Positions 1-11,401 of a DNA stretch of 64,000 bases are shown in pieces. The stretch is taken from contig CAMQGK010000008.1 in assembly GCA_947000775.1 (NCBI GenBank), forward strand, positions 12,657,501 through 12,721,500. Reading direction: 5' to 3'. This DNA comes from Pterois miles. Taxonomy: Eukaryota; Chordata; Actinopteri; Perciformes; Scorpaenidae. Numbering within the stretch: the first letter of the stretch is position 1; the number at the start of each line of letters is the position of its first letter. The notes beneath the pieces were generated by a model that made no database searches, was not told where the DNA came from, and worked only from the letters and a program-made list of their open reading frames with translations. A program made the translations under genes and the position numbers.

Positions 1-326
1 AGGACGCGGTGGAGACGACAATACCTGCAGCACCGTGGCTGCTACAGTAGCTCTCCAGTCGGGTGAACTGAGGACTCAGTTGTCTGTTTTGCTCGTACAC
101 TGCAGCTGGTGATAAATGATGGATTTAACCTGTTTGTGCATCAGCTTTTTGTTGAAGCTGGGCAGCTTGTTAGGCACTAAAAATAGCACCGCCACATGCG
201 ACACACTGTTACACACTCTTAATTAGCATCTCTAGTACACTCGATCCAAAAGGAAGCTATGCATCTCCAAAAAAAAAAAAAAAAAAAAAAGAAAACATGT
301 TTTTCAGATGAAGGATTAATTGTCCG
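1..326. other. Gene-free, nothing distinctive
   Basis: Apart from an A-run at 270-290, no repeat terminus, splice pair or convincing open frame is visible. Confidence 0.6.
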
Positions 327-615
327 ATTTAAAGGTGCAGTGTGAAGGATTTGGCAGCATCTCGCAGTGAGGTTGCAGATTGCAAACAGCTGAAAATCGT
401 TAAAGGCCCTCTCTAGAGTTGGTGTTTGGTTTGACTGCTCTGGGCTACTGTAGAAACATGGAGGCCTCTGTGAAGAGGATGCTACGTATGTAGATATAAA
501 TAGCACATTTTCAGGTAAATTTTCAGGTGAGTATACACAAAAGTAAACATACATATTAATATTATATTCATTTCTGCCAGTAGATCCACCTAAATGCTAC
601 ACACTGTTCCTTTAA
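327..615 (+). mobile_element. MITE family A (AAAGGTCCAGTGTGTAGG-type TIR), copy 1
   Basis: It begins TTTAAAGGTGCAGTGTGAAG and ends CTACACACTGTTCCTTTAA, so imperfect TIRs of about 20 bp abut TTTAA. The interior has GGTTGCAGATTGCAA, TTTGGTTTGACTGCTCTGGG and CTACTGTAGAAACATGG, found in all copies of the family here. It has no coding capacity. The minus-strand open frame across it is spurious. Confidence 0.82.
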
Positions 616-904
616 GAGAGAAATAAAACATTTGGACGGTTTCTCTGAGCTCATGAAAAGATATTTTTGAGGTTTTCAAAGGGCAACAATCTCTCCCCAT
701 ATTCAAATTTTCGACCATTGAGCGTCCATTTGGTGTTTTCATAATTCTAACATTGGCAGAGAAACATGGTCGTCATGTCATGGCAGTGCTTCACTCCGGG
801 TTATAATAAATAAATGATAATAAGAGCAAAATATGATTTATTTATAATGAATTAAAATGCATGAACATTTCAGTTGAACTACAAATCTCCACACCCAGGC
901 CATA

Positions 905-1744
905 ATTCAAATAGCATTCAGATCCTTTATTTTCAAGCAGTAATACCACATTGTAAAAATAGTTAGCTACAAGTAAAAGTCAAAATTCAAAATCTTATTA
1001 AAGTACAGAAATATTACCAGCAAAATGTACTTTTTTTTTATAGAATAGCTATAATTGATGCATTAAAGAACATTTTAATGCTGTATCTAGATGAGGTGGA
1101 GTTAATTTTAAATACTTCACTTTACTACTTTATATACTGTACGTATATGTATAGGTTATGCTCGTCATCATTATCATTAAATACACTGGTTATATGTTTT
1201 GTATGAAAGAAATATTTCCAGAGTAACTATAGCTGTCAAATAACTTTAGTGGAATAAAAAGTGTGACATTAGAATATAGAAAAAGACATTTTCAAATAGG
1301 GGTGTAAGAAAATTGAGGATATTATTGTTATTGAGTATCATGATATTATGATTTATGATACTCTGATATGATACACTGCATTGATTTTTAATCAATAGTT
1401 TACATGCAAAGATTAACTCAGTCAAGACCTTTTCATTTGCAGAGATGTGCCCTCTCAGTGTATGTTGGATGTTACAGAGTCACTGTTCTGATTGCATAAA
1501 AAATGTGTGTTATGAATATGGTGGTGTGTTCTGAACACAGTAAGAGTTTTACTAAAATAATATTAAAATTGCAATATATCACCTTGCTCACGGTGTCGCA
1601 ATACACTGAATCTGTATCATGATACATATCGTATCGTCAGATTCTTGCCAATACACAGCCCTATTTTCATTAAAGTACAAAGAGCTAAAATCTGCACTTA
1701 AGTAAAGTACTTGGGAAAATGTGCAAGGTTACATTCCACCACTT
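905..1744 (-). mobile_element. CAGTGGTGGAA-type element (family L), copy 1, host of a nested element
   Basis: The right end AAGTAAAGTACTTGGGAAAA and GGTTACATTCCACCACTT, the middle AGTAACTATAGCTGTCAAAT and the left AGCATTCAGATCCTTTATTT are the reverse of a widespread fish element that starts GTGGTGGAATGTAACTAAGT. The left terminus is eroded. An unrelated TIR element at 1298-1664 interrupts it. Confidence 0.62.
1298..1664. mobile_element. hAT-like TIR element nested in family L copy
   Basis: The left end is AATAGGGGTGTAAGAAAATT and the right end AGATTCTTGCCAATACACAG then CCCTATT; these are imperfect inverted repeats beginning TAGGG. The interior alternates ATCATGATATTATGAT-like palindromic blocks. 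The sequences of the host element resume on both sides. Confidence 0.6.
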
Positions 1745-2427
1745 CAAACTTAAAACAATAATACACTGGCAGGATGACACATGGTTGGTGACATAGAGCG
1801 GTGGAGTAAAACAGTGCTGACCCAGAATGCTACTGGGTTATCATCTTCTACTTCAGAATAAAATAAAAAACAAACGACTGTGCTGAAGTCTTTTTTCAGA
1901 GGTGGTGTTTTCCCTCTTCACGCCATCACATCCAAATGGAAAACACTGCTCCCATGTGCGAGGCCAGATAACACTGTTTGTCAACCTTATGATTGGTGCC
2001 TGAGCCTTTGTCACATCACTCATTGTTCAGAATGCATGGAGGTAATGCCCCGAATAAAATCGCTCCAACAAGCAGAGGAAGGCCGCGCTCGTCCACGATT
2101 CTGTCTCGTGAGGTGAACCCAGTCTATGAAATCTGAAAACCGTTTGCTGCTTTAAACAGCAGCACCCTGATTTATCAGCGGTCCATAGAAGAGCGAAGAA
2201 CCACATCACTCACACCGCTTAGAATCCAGAGACAGAACAAACTGTGACTTTTCTGTCTTAACAGGTCCTGAAGTCCTCAAGCAGCATACAAATTATAATC
2301 AGTGACTCAGCGCGACATTTACATGATTTAACCGCTGACGACCTTGACTTGAAATCTAACTGTCATTCTTGGATGTATACTCTATGAATCTGATCACACC
2401 CAGTAAAAACAACTACTAGCCAAATGC
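1745..2427. other. Gene-free, apparently unique sequence
   Basis: Moderate GC sequence with two short opposing open frames (78 and 60 codons) that show no recognisable domain. Confidence 0.5.
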
Positions 2428-2615
2428 TATAACAAAAATAATAATAATAATAATAATAATAATCAGGCCAAGGCCAAAGGCCGTATCTCGAAAATTTCAC
2501 GAAAGTGAAAAATAATAATAATTAATTATAATAATAATAAATAATTAATAATAAAATAATAAAATAAATGTGGACAATTAATGATAGAATGGGACATAAA
2601 TTGATATTTCTGTTT

Positions 2616-2675
<60 letters not shown>
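2428..2675. repeat. (AAT)n and (TA)n microsatellites
   Basis: AAT units run at about 2430-2463 and again irregularly at 2505-2570. About 28 TA units run at 2618-2674. A short CCAAGGCCAAAGGCCG block separates the two AAT tracts. Confidence 0.9.
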
Positions 2676-3526
2676 TTATCTTTGTATTAATTCCCTTATT
2701 TATTTACTCTTCTTTTAGTTTTCCCTTTTATTTATTTATGTACAAAACCACCAGCAGAAAATTCAAGGAAAAACTAATAAAAGCGTCTTGGTGTCCTCGC
2801 TGCCAGCAGACTACAATGGGAAGAAGTGAACAATCAGCAGGGCGAACAGGCACAAAGAGAAAGCAACTGTCAGGTAGCAGAACGCAGTGTAACTTGATAG
2901 GCAGTGCCGTATCTATTCCTGCAGTTCTCCACCACTCTCTCTCTGTTATCTCGTGAATCTGTCCCTCGTTGCCTTTCTTCTCCCCAATTCAGCCAGCTGT
3001 GTCTGGACAAGTCCGTGTATTAATGGAACTCAGTGTGTGTGTGTGTGTGTTCCAGTAGTGTGTACAGTGTGGTGCTATTTCACTGTCCCGCCGACACTGC
3101 AACAACACTGTACAATTCAAGTCTTCTCCATCTTCGTCCATCGCTCCCCTCGTCTGATCTCTGATGCGGACTCAGCTGTAAGGCTGCCTGTACATGGGAA
3201 GTAGATGCTGCAACACAAGTGCTCACCCGTTAAATGATGTGCTGCGTTTTAGTGCCGAGGAAATTCAATTGATGAAGCACAAAGAATAATACATGCTTTC
3301 ACTAAAAAGGATGTCTCAAATCCTTGAAATACAGTAGAAAAACAAGGTGGCTCTAATTGGTGACATATCTGGGATGCTTTTACAGTTGAAACCCTCACCT
3401 TTTTTAGAAAATTATTCCTTATTAGACTTTTTTTGTTGTTTTATCAAGTTACATAATTATGTTCAGTAAGACCTCTGAAACTATGACTATGATTACCTTT
3501 TAAAATGAGACCAAACAGAGTCCTTG
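2676..3526. other. Gene-free
   Basis: Two abutting short frames (2738-2956 and 2953-3204) have no domain. A short GT tract lies at 3031-3048. Confidence 0.5.
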
Positions 3527-3745
3527 GCTGCATTCAAAAATAAATACTATACGAGCTGAACATACTGATTCGCTCAAAATGTAGCATGTAGTATGCAGTA
3601 TGCCCACAAACCCACCGGATGTTGTACTGATGTAGGAAAAATCTCCAGTACGCATCGGACAAGTGTACCTCAGCTACTGTATCCCACAATGCACTGGAAT
3701 GGCACAGGTCTATGGTCACAGCAAACATGGCCAGCAAGAATTTTT
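3527..3745. repeat. Repeat with AGTATGCAGTATGCC and TATCCCACAATGCACT modules
   Basis: TGTAGCATGTAGTATGCAGT and TACTGTATCCCACAATGCAC are hallmarks of a hAT-type non-autonomous repeat widespread in fish. The segment at 59.7-60.06 kb has similar AGTATG-rich modules. The ends are not sharp. The two short open frames here are artefacts. Confidence 0.45.
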
Positions 3746-3969
3746 TTATTTTAATTTCTTTTTTTTTTTTTTTTTACATTTTTCTGAGCTATTTCGACTT
3801 TTGAGAATTTTTGAGGCAAGAAATCAACTGTGTAGATTTCAAATATTGGTACTTTTATGAAAATTGATGGTGAATCAAACATTTTTAGAGTTGAGAAGCT
3901 CCACAAACTGCTGTGAGCAAGAGAGAGAGTGCAGAGAGATGCTTGAAGAAAGAAATTGTGTTATAATAA

Positions 3970-4721
3970 GCCCAGACTGGGCCAGACCGGCTGCATGAAG
4001 AGCGCACAGCGACTGTGTTACCTGTTGTTTTTAATTTCAGCATCCATGTTAACAGGTTAGAGCAGCCACATCGCCCATCGCCCACATGAGATCAAACGAG
4101 TGGCTCAGCTGGGCAGCTGGGTGTCAGCAACACACAGTGAAAGTGATCTTCTGCCTACATATTGACATCATATCAGCAACATAATTACAGTTTCAAACTC
4201 TAGACATCTGTAGAATATGTCACAGACAGTGAAGGTGATTTTCTGACTGTATATTGACACCATATCAGCAACATTACTACATTTTCGATGTCTAGATATC
4301 TTTAGAAAATGTTACAGACAAAATAAAGATCTATTTTCAAATCAACACTTCCTGCTTTCATTTCAAAATAAAACCCCTCAAACAAATTATTTTTTTCTGT
4401 GGACAAAACTCCGTCATTTGTTAACATAAGGCTTTTATTTTGAAATATGTGCAGGACAGTGTTGTAGAACATGCACAGCTGCACGAATGAATACAGTAGG
4501 GGATTTATATTATTTACAAATTACCACGTATCTTGACCTTTCTCTGTCTAAAATAAACATAAATGACATTTATAATGGCATGAATTGGACATTATGAAAG
4601 TCAACTCTGTGTAGAAAGAGCAGCAGCAGCAGAAATGCTGCAGAAACAGACACGTGAATCACGCAGCCATGAGGTAACACAGTCGCCATGCGTGCTCTTC
4701 ACACGGCCGGTCTAGCCCAGG
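3970..4721. mobile_element. MITE family G, copy 1 (~40-bp TIR)
   Basis: The left end reads GCCCAGACTGGGCCAGACCG and then CATGAAGAGCGCACAGCGAC. The right end is its inverse, GTCGCCATGCGTGCTCTTCA and CGGCCGGTCTAGCCCAG. The interior has ATCCATGTTAACAGGTTAGA, CTTGACCTTTCTCTGTCTAA and a CATTATGAAAGTCAACTC block, in the same order as the copy near 20 kb. It is non-coding. Confidence 0.75.
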
Positions 4722-6790
4722 ACTAAATAACCAAATGACAAAGGGTTCTGTGAATATTTTACAGTAGATGCCGGCTGCACAAAATCTGCCGTGCATAATT
4801 GTTGCTTGACAGCGCGCAGCATCACTCCAGAGACTGCAGCGTACAAAAAATAACTTTACGTATCATGGGAACTGTTGCATGAGGATATGCTGCATAGCAC
4901 CAAGTTTCATTACTTATAGTGCATGGATAGTAGGGCGCACACCCAGTACTCAACCAGTCAGTCAAAAGCCTTCCTTGGCCAGAACATGTCATGATGTGAC
5001 CTTTTGACGCCAAAATCACAGTGCAGCCTGCACTATCAGGACTTGATTATATCTCTTATGTCTCCTTCATGTTTATGCTTCTTGATCTCCTGTAATCTTA
5101 TTGGATACGCTAAAGGTCATCAGCAAACAGCGTTTAGGTTCACACTTTGAACTGAGCACAGCGACATGGTATAAAACCTGAGTGGTGGGTAGCTCTACTG
5201 TGCCACTATCATCACTCTCTTCATAGTGAAACACTGGTTCAAGTGGGTGCAGAGATCTTGAGTAGAAGGCCGATGTCTGCGTTTGAGAGAGAGTAAAGAA
5301 ACGTCAGAAATAAGACGGAGAGTCAAAGAAGTGTGTGTAGTCAGAGAGAAGTCAAAGTCAAATATATATGTGTGAATCTACAGAAAGACGGACATGAAAG
5401 ATGTCCAAGGCCTTGATGAATAATTCATACATAAATAGATGCAAGGAAACCCTTCACTGTGTCACATTTTCTTTACAACACATTTTATGGTTCTGTACAC
5501 CAGAAGTCTCCATTATTCAGATAATTTTAAACCACCATCAAAAACCAAGCTATGAAGTCTTTAAGTTTAGCAGACCATAAAAGAACCAAATGAACAAAAA
5601 CACACTTACAGATTCCACTCGGCTGCACTCGAGGTTTTGACAATTATTTACACTTCAGCACAGAGCCGAGGGATTAAATCTTCTGACCCATCCAAAGTCA
5701 CAGTTTGGCCGATCAATTTGCTGCCTGGTGGAAGTTTTGCCAGCAGAGATTGGCAGTGACATTGCTTCTGCTGCTGGACTACCACATGAATGAAGATTGT
5801 AAATAAGCGTCATCTTTTCTGCTGGCACAGAAACTGCTCCACTTTGAATGACTGGCGCTGACATTCAGCCAACCTGCTATTACAGCGTGGATACTTCCTG
5901 CGTCCGGGTTGGGCCGAGTTTTGTTCAAAATGTGGCGAGCCAAGCCTCACCGGATAACCTAAAAAAGAGGCAATTCTTCTGTTTTCTTCTACTCCCTTCC
6001 TCCCAACCTTTTGCTTTCTTCTTCTTAACCCCCACCCTCTCAGAGCCAACCAATGCCATCGGCCTTTTAGGCGAGCTGCAGTCTATCACCCTCCCACAGC
6101 ATGAGACTATTAGACTTATCTTAGCCAGAGTTGCTCCTAATTTGGCAGCCTTGGAGCAGTGGGTGTAGTGTGCTGAAAGTTATCAGAGGGAGGCCAGCTC
6201 CCTATTTGGCAGGCAGAGGGGCAGTGCCACCACTGTTTGTCTGCCAGGGTGATTAATAAGTAGTTGCAGAGCGGCTACGCTAACAGACTGGCCTGCCCAA
6301 ACGCTTCCACAGCTCTGCTAAATTAATGCAAACACATACATAGCCACGCACACAAGACGCATTTACCTACACAGCTACACACTCTGGTACTCCTCCTCTT
6401 GCATACACTCTCAAAACCGCAAGCAATAATGCAGCACACTACAGGTTTGCTGATAGCACAGAACAGACATAAGTTGTAAATTAGCATAAACATGAGGGAA
6501 CAAACACACACATGCACACACACCACAACACTGCCTCTTCCCTGTCATCTTTTTCAGTAGCGAGGTGTTTGAGTGACACCTCATCAGAGCAGCATTATCG
6601 CATTACGGTGAGCGCACCATTTCTCTTAAGCAGAGCAGGCAGCCGGGCATAACGGAGTACTTCCTGCTTCCAGTGCCATTAGTTACCTCCAACATGACAC
6701 AGGAGGAGCCAAAGTGTGAGCATAGCATATAACAACATATAACAACAGACACGGCACAGAAGCATGAGTGAAATTAAACTGCTGAAAACA
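4722..6790. other. Gene-free, mostly unique
   Basis: I see no exon. The 106-codon frame at 5848-6168 starts in ordinary sequence, has no motif and overlaps an antisense frame of similar quality. The 6040-6330 part has higher GC and TAATTA-poor sequence. Confidence 0.5.
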
Positions 6791-7565
6791 TTAAAGGTAC
6801 AGTGTGGAGGATTTAGTGTCATCTAGCGGTTGGTTGGAGATTGTAAAATAAATGATATATTTTAGCAGACACCCCTTATTCAATTACCACCAACTCTCTT
6901 ATAGGAACAGATGGTTGCAGATTGCAACCAGCTGAATACCCCTCTGCCCTCCCCTCCCTGATCATGGGTGTCGGAGAACTACGGTGGCCTTCAGGTAATG
7001 TTAAAAACATGATAGCCCTCTCTGCAGCCGCTGTTTGGTTTGTCCGTTGTGGGCTACTGTAGAAACATGGCGGTGCAACATGGCGAACTCCGTGAAAAGG
7101 ACCCACTCCTCATTCTAAGCCAGCGACAACACAATTGAAGAAGAAGATAGAAGAAGATATTCCTTTATTAGTCCCACAGTGGGGAAATTCAGTTTTACAC
7201 TCTGTTGTTCACACAGTACAGATACATGCGTCAATGGAGAGATGTCAGAGTGAGGGGGCTGCTCCTGACAAGCGCCCAGAGCAGTTGGGGGTTCGGTGCC
7301 TTGCTCAGGGGCACCTCAGCAGTGCCCAAGAGGTAAACTGGCACCTCTCCAGCAGCCAGTTGGTCTTGGTCCATGGGGGACTTGAACCGGCGTCCTCCAC
7401 GTCCTAACCCAAGTCCTTACGGACTGAGCTACTGCCGCCCCCTTAACTTAATTGTAATTAATTAATTAATTGTTATTATCAGGTGATTATACACTAATGA
7501 AAACATGGTTACGAACATTATGTTCCATTTAGAGCCCCCCTAAATCCTAATTACTGGACATTTAA
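6791..7565 (+). mobile_element. MITE family A, copy 2, split by a SINE
   Basis: The left end is TTAAAGGTACAGTGTGGAGG and the right end TACTGGACATTTAA. The shared interior (GATTGCAACCAGCTGAATAC, TGTAGAAACATGGCGG) runs to about 7133, is interrupted by the SINE, and resumes at about 7443 with TCAGGTGATTATACACTAAT. Confidence 0.82.
7134..7442 (-). mobile_element. tRNA-derived SINE with LINE-like tail
   Basis: On the minus strand it starts GGGGGCGGCAGTAGCTCAGT, with a box-A-like TAGCTCAGTCCG and a box-B-like GGTTCAAGTCC, as in RNA polymerase III promoters of tRNA-derived SINEs. The body ends ACTGTGGGACTAATAAAGGA followed by TCT/TTC repeats at 7134-7160. This tail is nearly identical to the LINE 3' end at 16265-16300, which suggests mobilisation by that LINE. 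It interrupts the MITE spanning 6791-7565. The open frame inside it is not a gene. Confidence 0.82.
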
Positions 7566-7801
7566 GGGACAAATGCACAAAAAGGATTTAACTTATGCAA
7601 AAGCTGTGCAAATTACACAAAATAAACTGTGTACACCTCAAAGCATCCATAAAGGGTGAAATGTTGCCAAGTAAATAGTGTCTAGGTGCACATATTTATA
7701 TTAGATAATATGCATCGTATATTTAGTGTACAATCTGACCCTTTCTATGCATTACAAAAAAGTCCTATTCACAAAGACCAATGCGAATAGTCACATGCGT
7801 C

Positions 7802-8214
7802 TTAAAGGTCCAGTGTGCAGGATCTGGTGGTATCTCGCGGTGTGGTGAGGAGATCGCATCCAACTGAAGCCTCTACCGTGTGCCAAGCGTGTTGCAGAGC
7901 TACGGTGGCTGACGTGAATCATCTCTAGCAGAGCCAGTGTGTGTGTGTACGTGGGAAGTGAGTGGTGAAGCAAGAGAGAGCGAGCAGCGGTGGTGACGGC
8001 AGCAAGTAATGTTATCGGATCTGGCCCAAGCAGGAAAACTTAACAGTGTTTGGTGTGTCCTACAGTTCTGGACTACTGTAGAAACATGGCGAACTCCGTG
8101 AAGAGGACCTATGTAGACATAAATGACTCATTCAAAGGTAACAAAAACACAATTATTATTATTTTATTCCATCGTTGCCAATGGATCCCCCCAATTGTTA
8201 CACTTTTCCTTTAA
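7802..8214 (+). mobile_element. MITE family A, copy 3, variant interior
   Basis: Ends are TTAAAGGTCCAGTGTGCAGG and TTGTTACACTTTTCCTTTAA. The interior has GGACTACTGTAGAAACATGG plus an extra block, GGGAAGTGAGTGGTGAAGCA at 7953-7972, shared only with the copy near 63.4 kb. The two therefore form a subfamily. Confidence 0.8.
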
Positions 8215-10262
8215 GAGAGCTGGTAGCAACTGAAGTGCATAAGGAGTGCCTGCGTTATATCATTTATTTTGGGATGCAACAACAGTTGTGTGATAAAAAA
8301 TAAATGAATAAGGCTCCCCTACATGTCACTTTTGAAAATACATGAGAAAAAAAACAAGATTCAAGTAATCAGTGAAGTTACGCTGCTGTGCCTCGCACAT
8401 AAATGCACTCAGCGTCTCCGTCGATGGGGAGACACAATTAAAGTTCTGCTGCTGTGGGAGCTCAAAAAATGTCTCAAAAAAACTCTTCATATAAGTGAAA
8501 GGAATTCATATTCTCTGACATAATGATGTATTATTTCACCCATCAACTAATGTGTGCTCTGCCGCGCAGAGTTGTATATGGCCGTATGGGTATATGGGTC
8601 CATAAAAAAAGATCCCTCATAACTGACGAATTAACCTCAAGTGCATTTATTGCACTCGGCTGCAAAACTTTGTGGGCGTGTTTGCGCTGTAAAATCATTA
8701 GCGCAAAATCTTTTGTGGTGTGGTGATCCATTCTTTGTGAATTCACCCAAGTTTGGTTTTGTTTGCTCTTGTTTTTGTCCCTTTTGATGACATTGGTTTG
8801 TCTGCTCAGACGGCACTGAATGAATGAAACTGGCAGAAAAAATGAACACTGCATTCCAGCATTCAAAAAAAAAAAAAAAAAAAAACCAAAAAAAAAACGG
8901 TCAGAAATTTGACATATTGGTAAATGGCTGCAGAGGAGCAGAACATTAGTTTTCAGGACGACACCTCACTGTTGTCTTGTGCATTTTCCTTTTGGGTTTC
9001 TTTCACCGTTCTCGCTATATACAAGAAAGAGAAAATGTACAACAACTGGGTGAGAAGCAGGGTGCAAATGTATTTTGAATTCTCAACATACTGTAAAATG
9101 TTAAGTCCACCTCCACTCAAAAATGTGTTTTGCTTCTTTTGTTACTTCACTTGGCGTTTGACCCTCACTCTGCAGAACGATGTAAGCGCAGACACTAGAA
9201 GCCTGTTTTCGCATTCATCTCCTGAAGGAGGAAAGATTCTCTGTGCTCGCCTTAAATCTCAGTTTGAAAACATCTATTTTTGCAAGATTTTGTCACATCA
9301 CAGCTAGTTTGAAAGCCAATCCTCGTCAAATGTGGAGTAACAGAAACGTGAAGCCTTCGGCGCACTTACACTGATAACAGGCTTTTCCTTGATGTAGGAA
9401 ACATCTCGAATCCTGCAGTTAAAATTTCGAAATATTTGCTCATTCAGAAATGTTGAATTTTTAACAAGATAATTAAACATTTTTGTGGAAAAAAATATAT
9501 CAGACACAATATATATATGTTAAAATGTAAATAATAAATTATACGGTATAAATGGTTTAAGAGTTTAAGGCAGGAAATGTGCGATAACTTCAGGATTTCA
9601 ATCTTTAAACAGGAGTCACAAATACATAGTTTAGTATTTAAAAAAAAAACAGGTAAGTATTTCTCCAAAACAGCTGGGCACTGTAGTTTTTACATTACTG
9701 AAATAGGATCAAATTTTACTTTTGTTGGGGACTATTTTCAGTTGTGGAGTAATACGCATTTAGTGTACTCATGAAAACGGCCCACAAAATCACCAAATGA
9801 GTTCACATACAGACATTTTCAATGGAAAATTAATTTTCATTGTAGCATTAAATTAATTACTAAATTAAGCTGAATTAAAATATCTCTGCTCTCAACGAAT
9901 GACTGTCAGATGCCTTCTTACGGTATGAGTCTCTAACCCTCATCAGCAGCTACTGAGCTACGACAGCAACTGGAGGTCTTTTTTCTCCACTCCCACTGTG
10001 GGTGCTCAGTGTGTGCGTGTCCATGTGAGTGTATCAATGGTGGCATTACCCTGAGCTACAGGTGCAAACCGTGGTGGTTCTCTATAAAGGTGTCTGCTTG
10101 GGGAGTAGGAGGGACCAAACAGGGGCATGTGGGCTCACACAGTGGGATGCACAGACATTCACTTATTCATGCACACAGCGTGAGATGGTGGGGAGGAGTG
10201 CAAACACATCTATATACACAAACACACATAACTGCAAAATACTAACTCACTGAGCTTACCGC
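8215..10262. other. Gene-free, with repeat-like patches
   Basis: GCGTGTTTGCGCTGTAAAAT, then CATTAGCGCAAAATC, at 8677-8710 is reminiscent of a fish repeat, and an A-run with two interruptions lies at 8866-8896. The 127-codon frame at 8924-9307 shows no domain. Confidence 0.45.
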
Positions 10263-10408
10263 CCACATTCTTAGTATCACCTGAGATATTGCTTGTATAC
10301 AGATATTCGGCATGCAGATATTCCTGTATTTTCTCGTATTGCAATATACTGTATATAGCAGAAAAATATATTGCTATGTCAGTTGTTTCCAACACGCAGC
10401 CCTAATTT
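10263..10408. repeat. Partial hAT-like TIR fragment
   Basis: TTGCAATATACTGTATATAG and CCAACACGCAGCCCTAATTT resemble the right end of the element at 1298-1664 (CCAATACACAGCCCTATT). Only one end is present. Confidence 0.35.
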
Positions 10409-10442
10409 GTACACAACAGGGATGTAGTACAGCATGGAAGTG

Positions 10443-10735
10443 GGGGCGGCAGTAGCTCAGTCCGTCAGGGATTGGGGTGGGGGGGGGGGGACGGGGGGTT
10501 AAATCCCCCAAGGGAAAAAAAAAAATTGGTGGGGGGGGGGGGGGAGTTTTTCTTTGGGGGGGGGGGGGGGGGCGGGGGGGGGGGGGAAAAAACCCAAACA
10601 TCTTTGGGGGTGTGTGGGGGGGGGCGCCCCCATTATAAAATCTCTTCATTGAAGGAAGTATATTTATTTTGTGAAAAAAAGGGAGAAAAATAAATTTCCC
10701 TTCGGGGGGAAAAAAAAAAAAAATTCTTCTTTTTT
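10443..10735 (+). mobile_element. tRNA-derived SINE, third copy, sequence badly degraded
   Basis: The first 35 bases (GGGCGGCAGTAGCTCAGTCC) match the head of the other two copies, and a box-B-like GGTTAAATCCCCC follows. From about 10480 on, the text becomes runs of G and A separated by fragments of the expected body and tail (CTTCATTGAAGGAAG, TTCCCTTCGGGGG). The degradation looks more like an unreliable consensus than normal decay. Confidence 0.6.
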
Positions 10736-11212
10736 TTTAAAACAGTGTTCAACAGGGTAATCATGCTGCCCTAATTCTACACAGTGTTTGTACGTGCATT
10801 TTTTTTTCTTTTGGTGCGTTGGTGATTAAAAGTCAGTGCGCACCTAAAATCTACGACACTAAAATCGACGTCAAGCCAGAAGTCTTGGTGCAGTAGCTTA
10901 CCATCACCTTAAAAGACAAGTTAAAGGATTTTTGTCTAAACAACAGAGCTGTTCCAGTATTGGAAACGTCTCAGATGCAACCTAAAATGTAGGATTGGGT
11001 ATCGACGAGTATGTGTGTATATGCCATGATCCGACATCACGTTACAATGGATTCATAAATTCTGCCTGATCAGCTGCATCTGCAAATCAATGCTGAAAGC
11101 AGCTTACGATCGAACCTTCTTGCTTCTTTCTCATCTCGGTTGAGAGATGTACATGAGCAGTACCGATTGTACAGGTGTTAGCAGAGAGTGTAACATTAGC
11201 CAGAGCTAGCAA

Positions 11213-11347
11213 AATGCTAGTCTTCTGTCCACTCAAAGTGCTTTACGCTACATGTCAGCATTTACACATCGATGGCACAGCCAGAGGATCGAACCACCAA
11301 CCTTCTGATTGGTGGGCGACCCACTCTTTCTCAGAACCACAGCCGTA
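11213..11347 (-). mobile_element. Second tRNA-derived SINE family, truncated
   Basis: On the minus strand the head reads CGGCTGTGGTTCTGAGAAAG, then CACCAATCAGAAGGTTGGTG and a box-B-like GGTTCGATCCTC. The plus-strand left end reads CACTCAAAGTGCTTTACGCT, as in the 3' part of this common fish SINE. The middle of the usual body is missing. It lies directly before the L2 fragment. Confidence 0.6.
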
Positions 11348-11401
11348 GGTAAAAATGATATCTGCTAGACAAGATACAGATAAAAATGTGTTAATGTATT
11401 T

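Noticed and set aside
7380..7442. Possible tRNA gene (also 50680-50742 and 10443-10505)
   Set aside because: Box A/B-like sequences are present but no cloverleaf acceptor pairing is evident, and they head a repeated SINE body.
8924..9307. 127-codon plus-strand open frame
   Set aside because: Phe/Tyr/Cys-rich text from AT-rich DNA, no domain, no splice sites, near repeat-like sequence.
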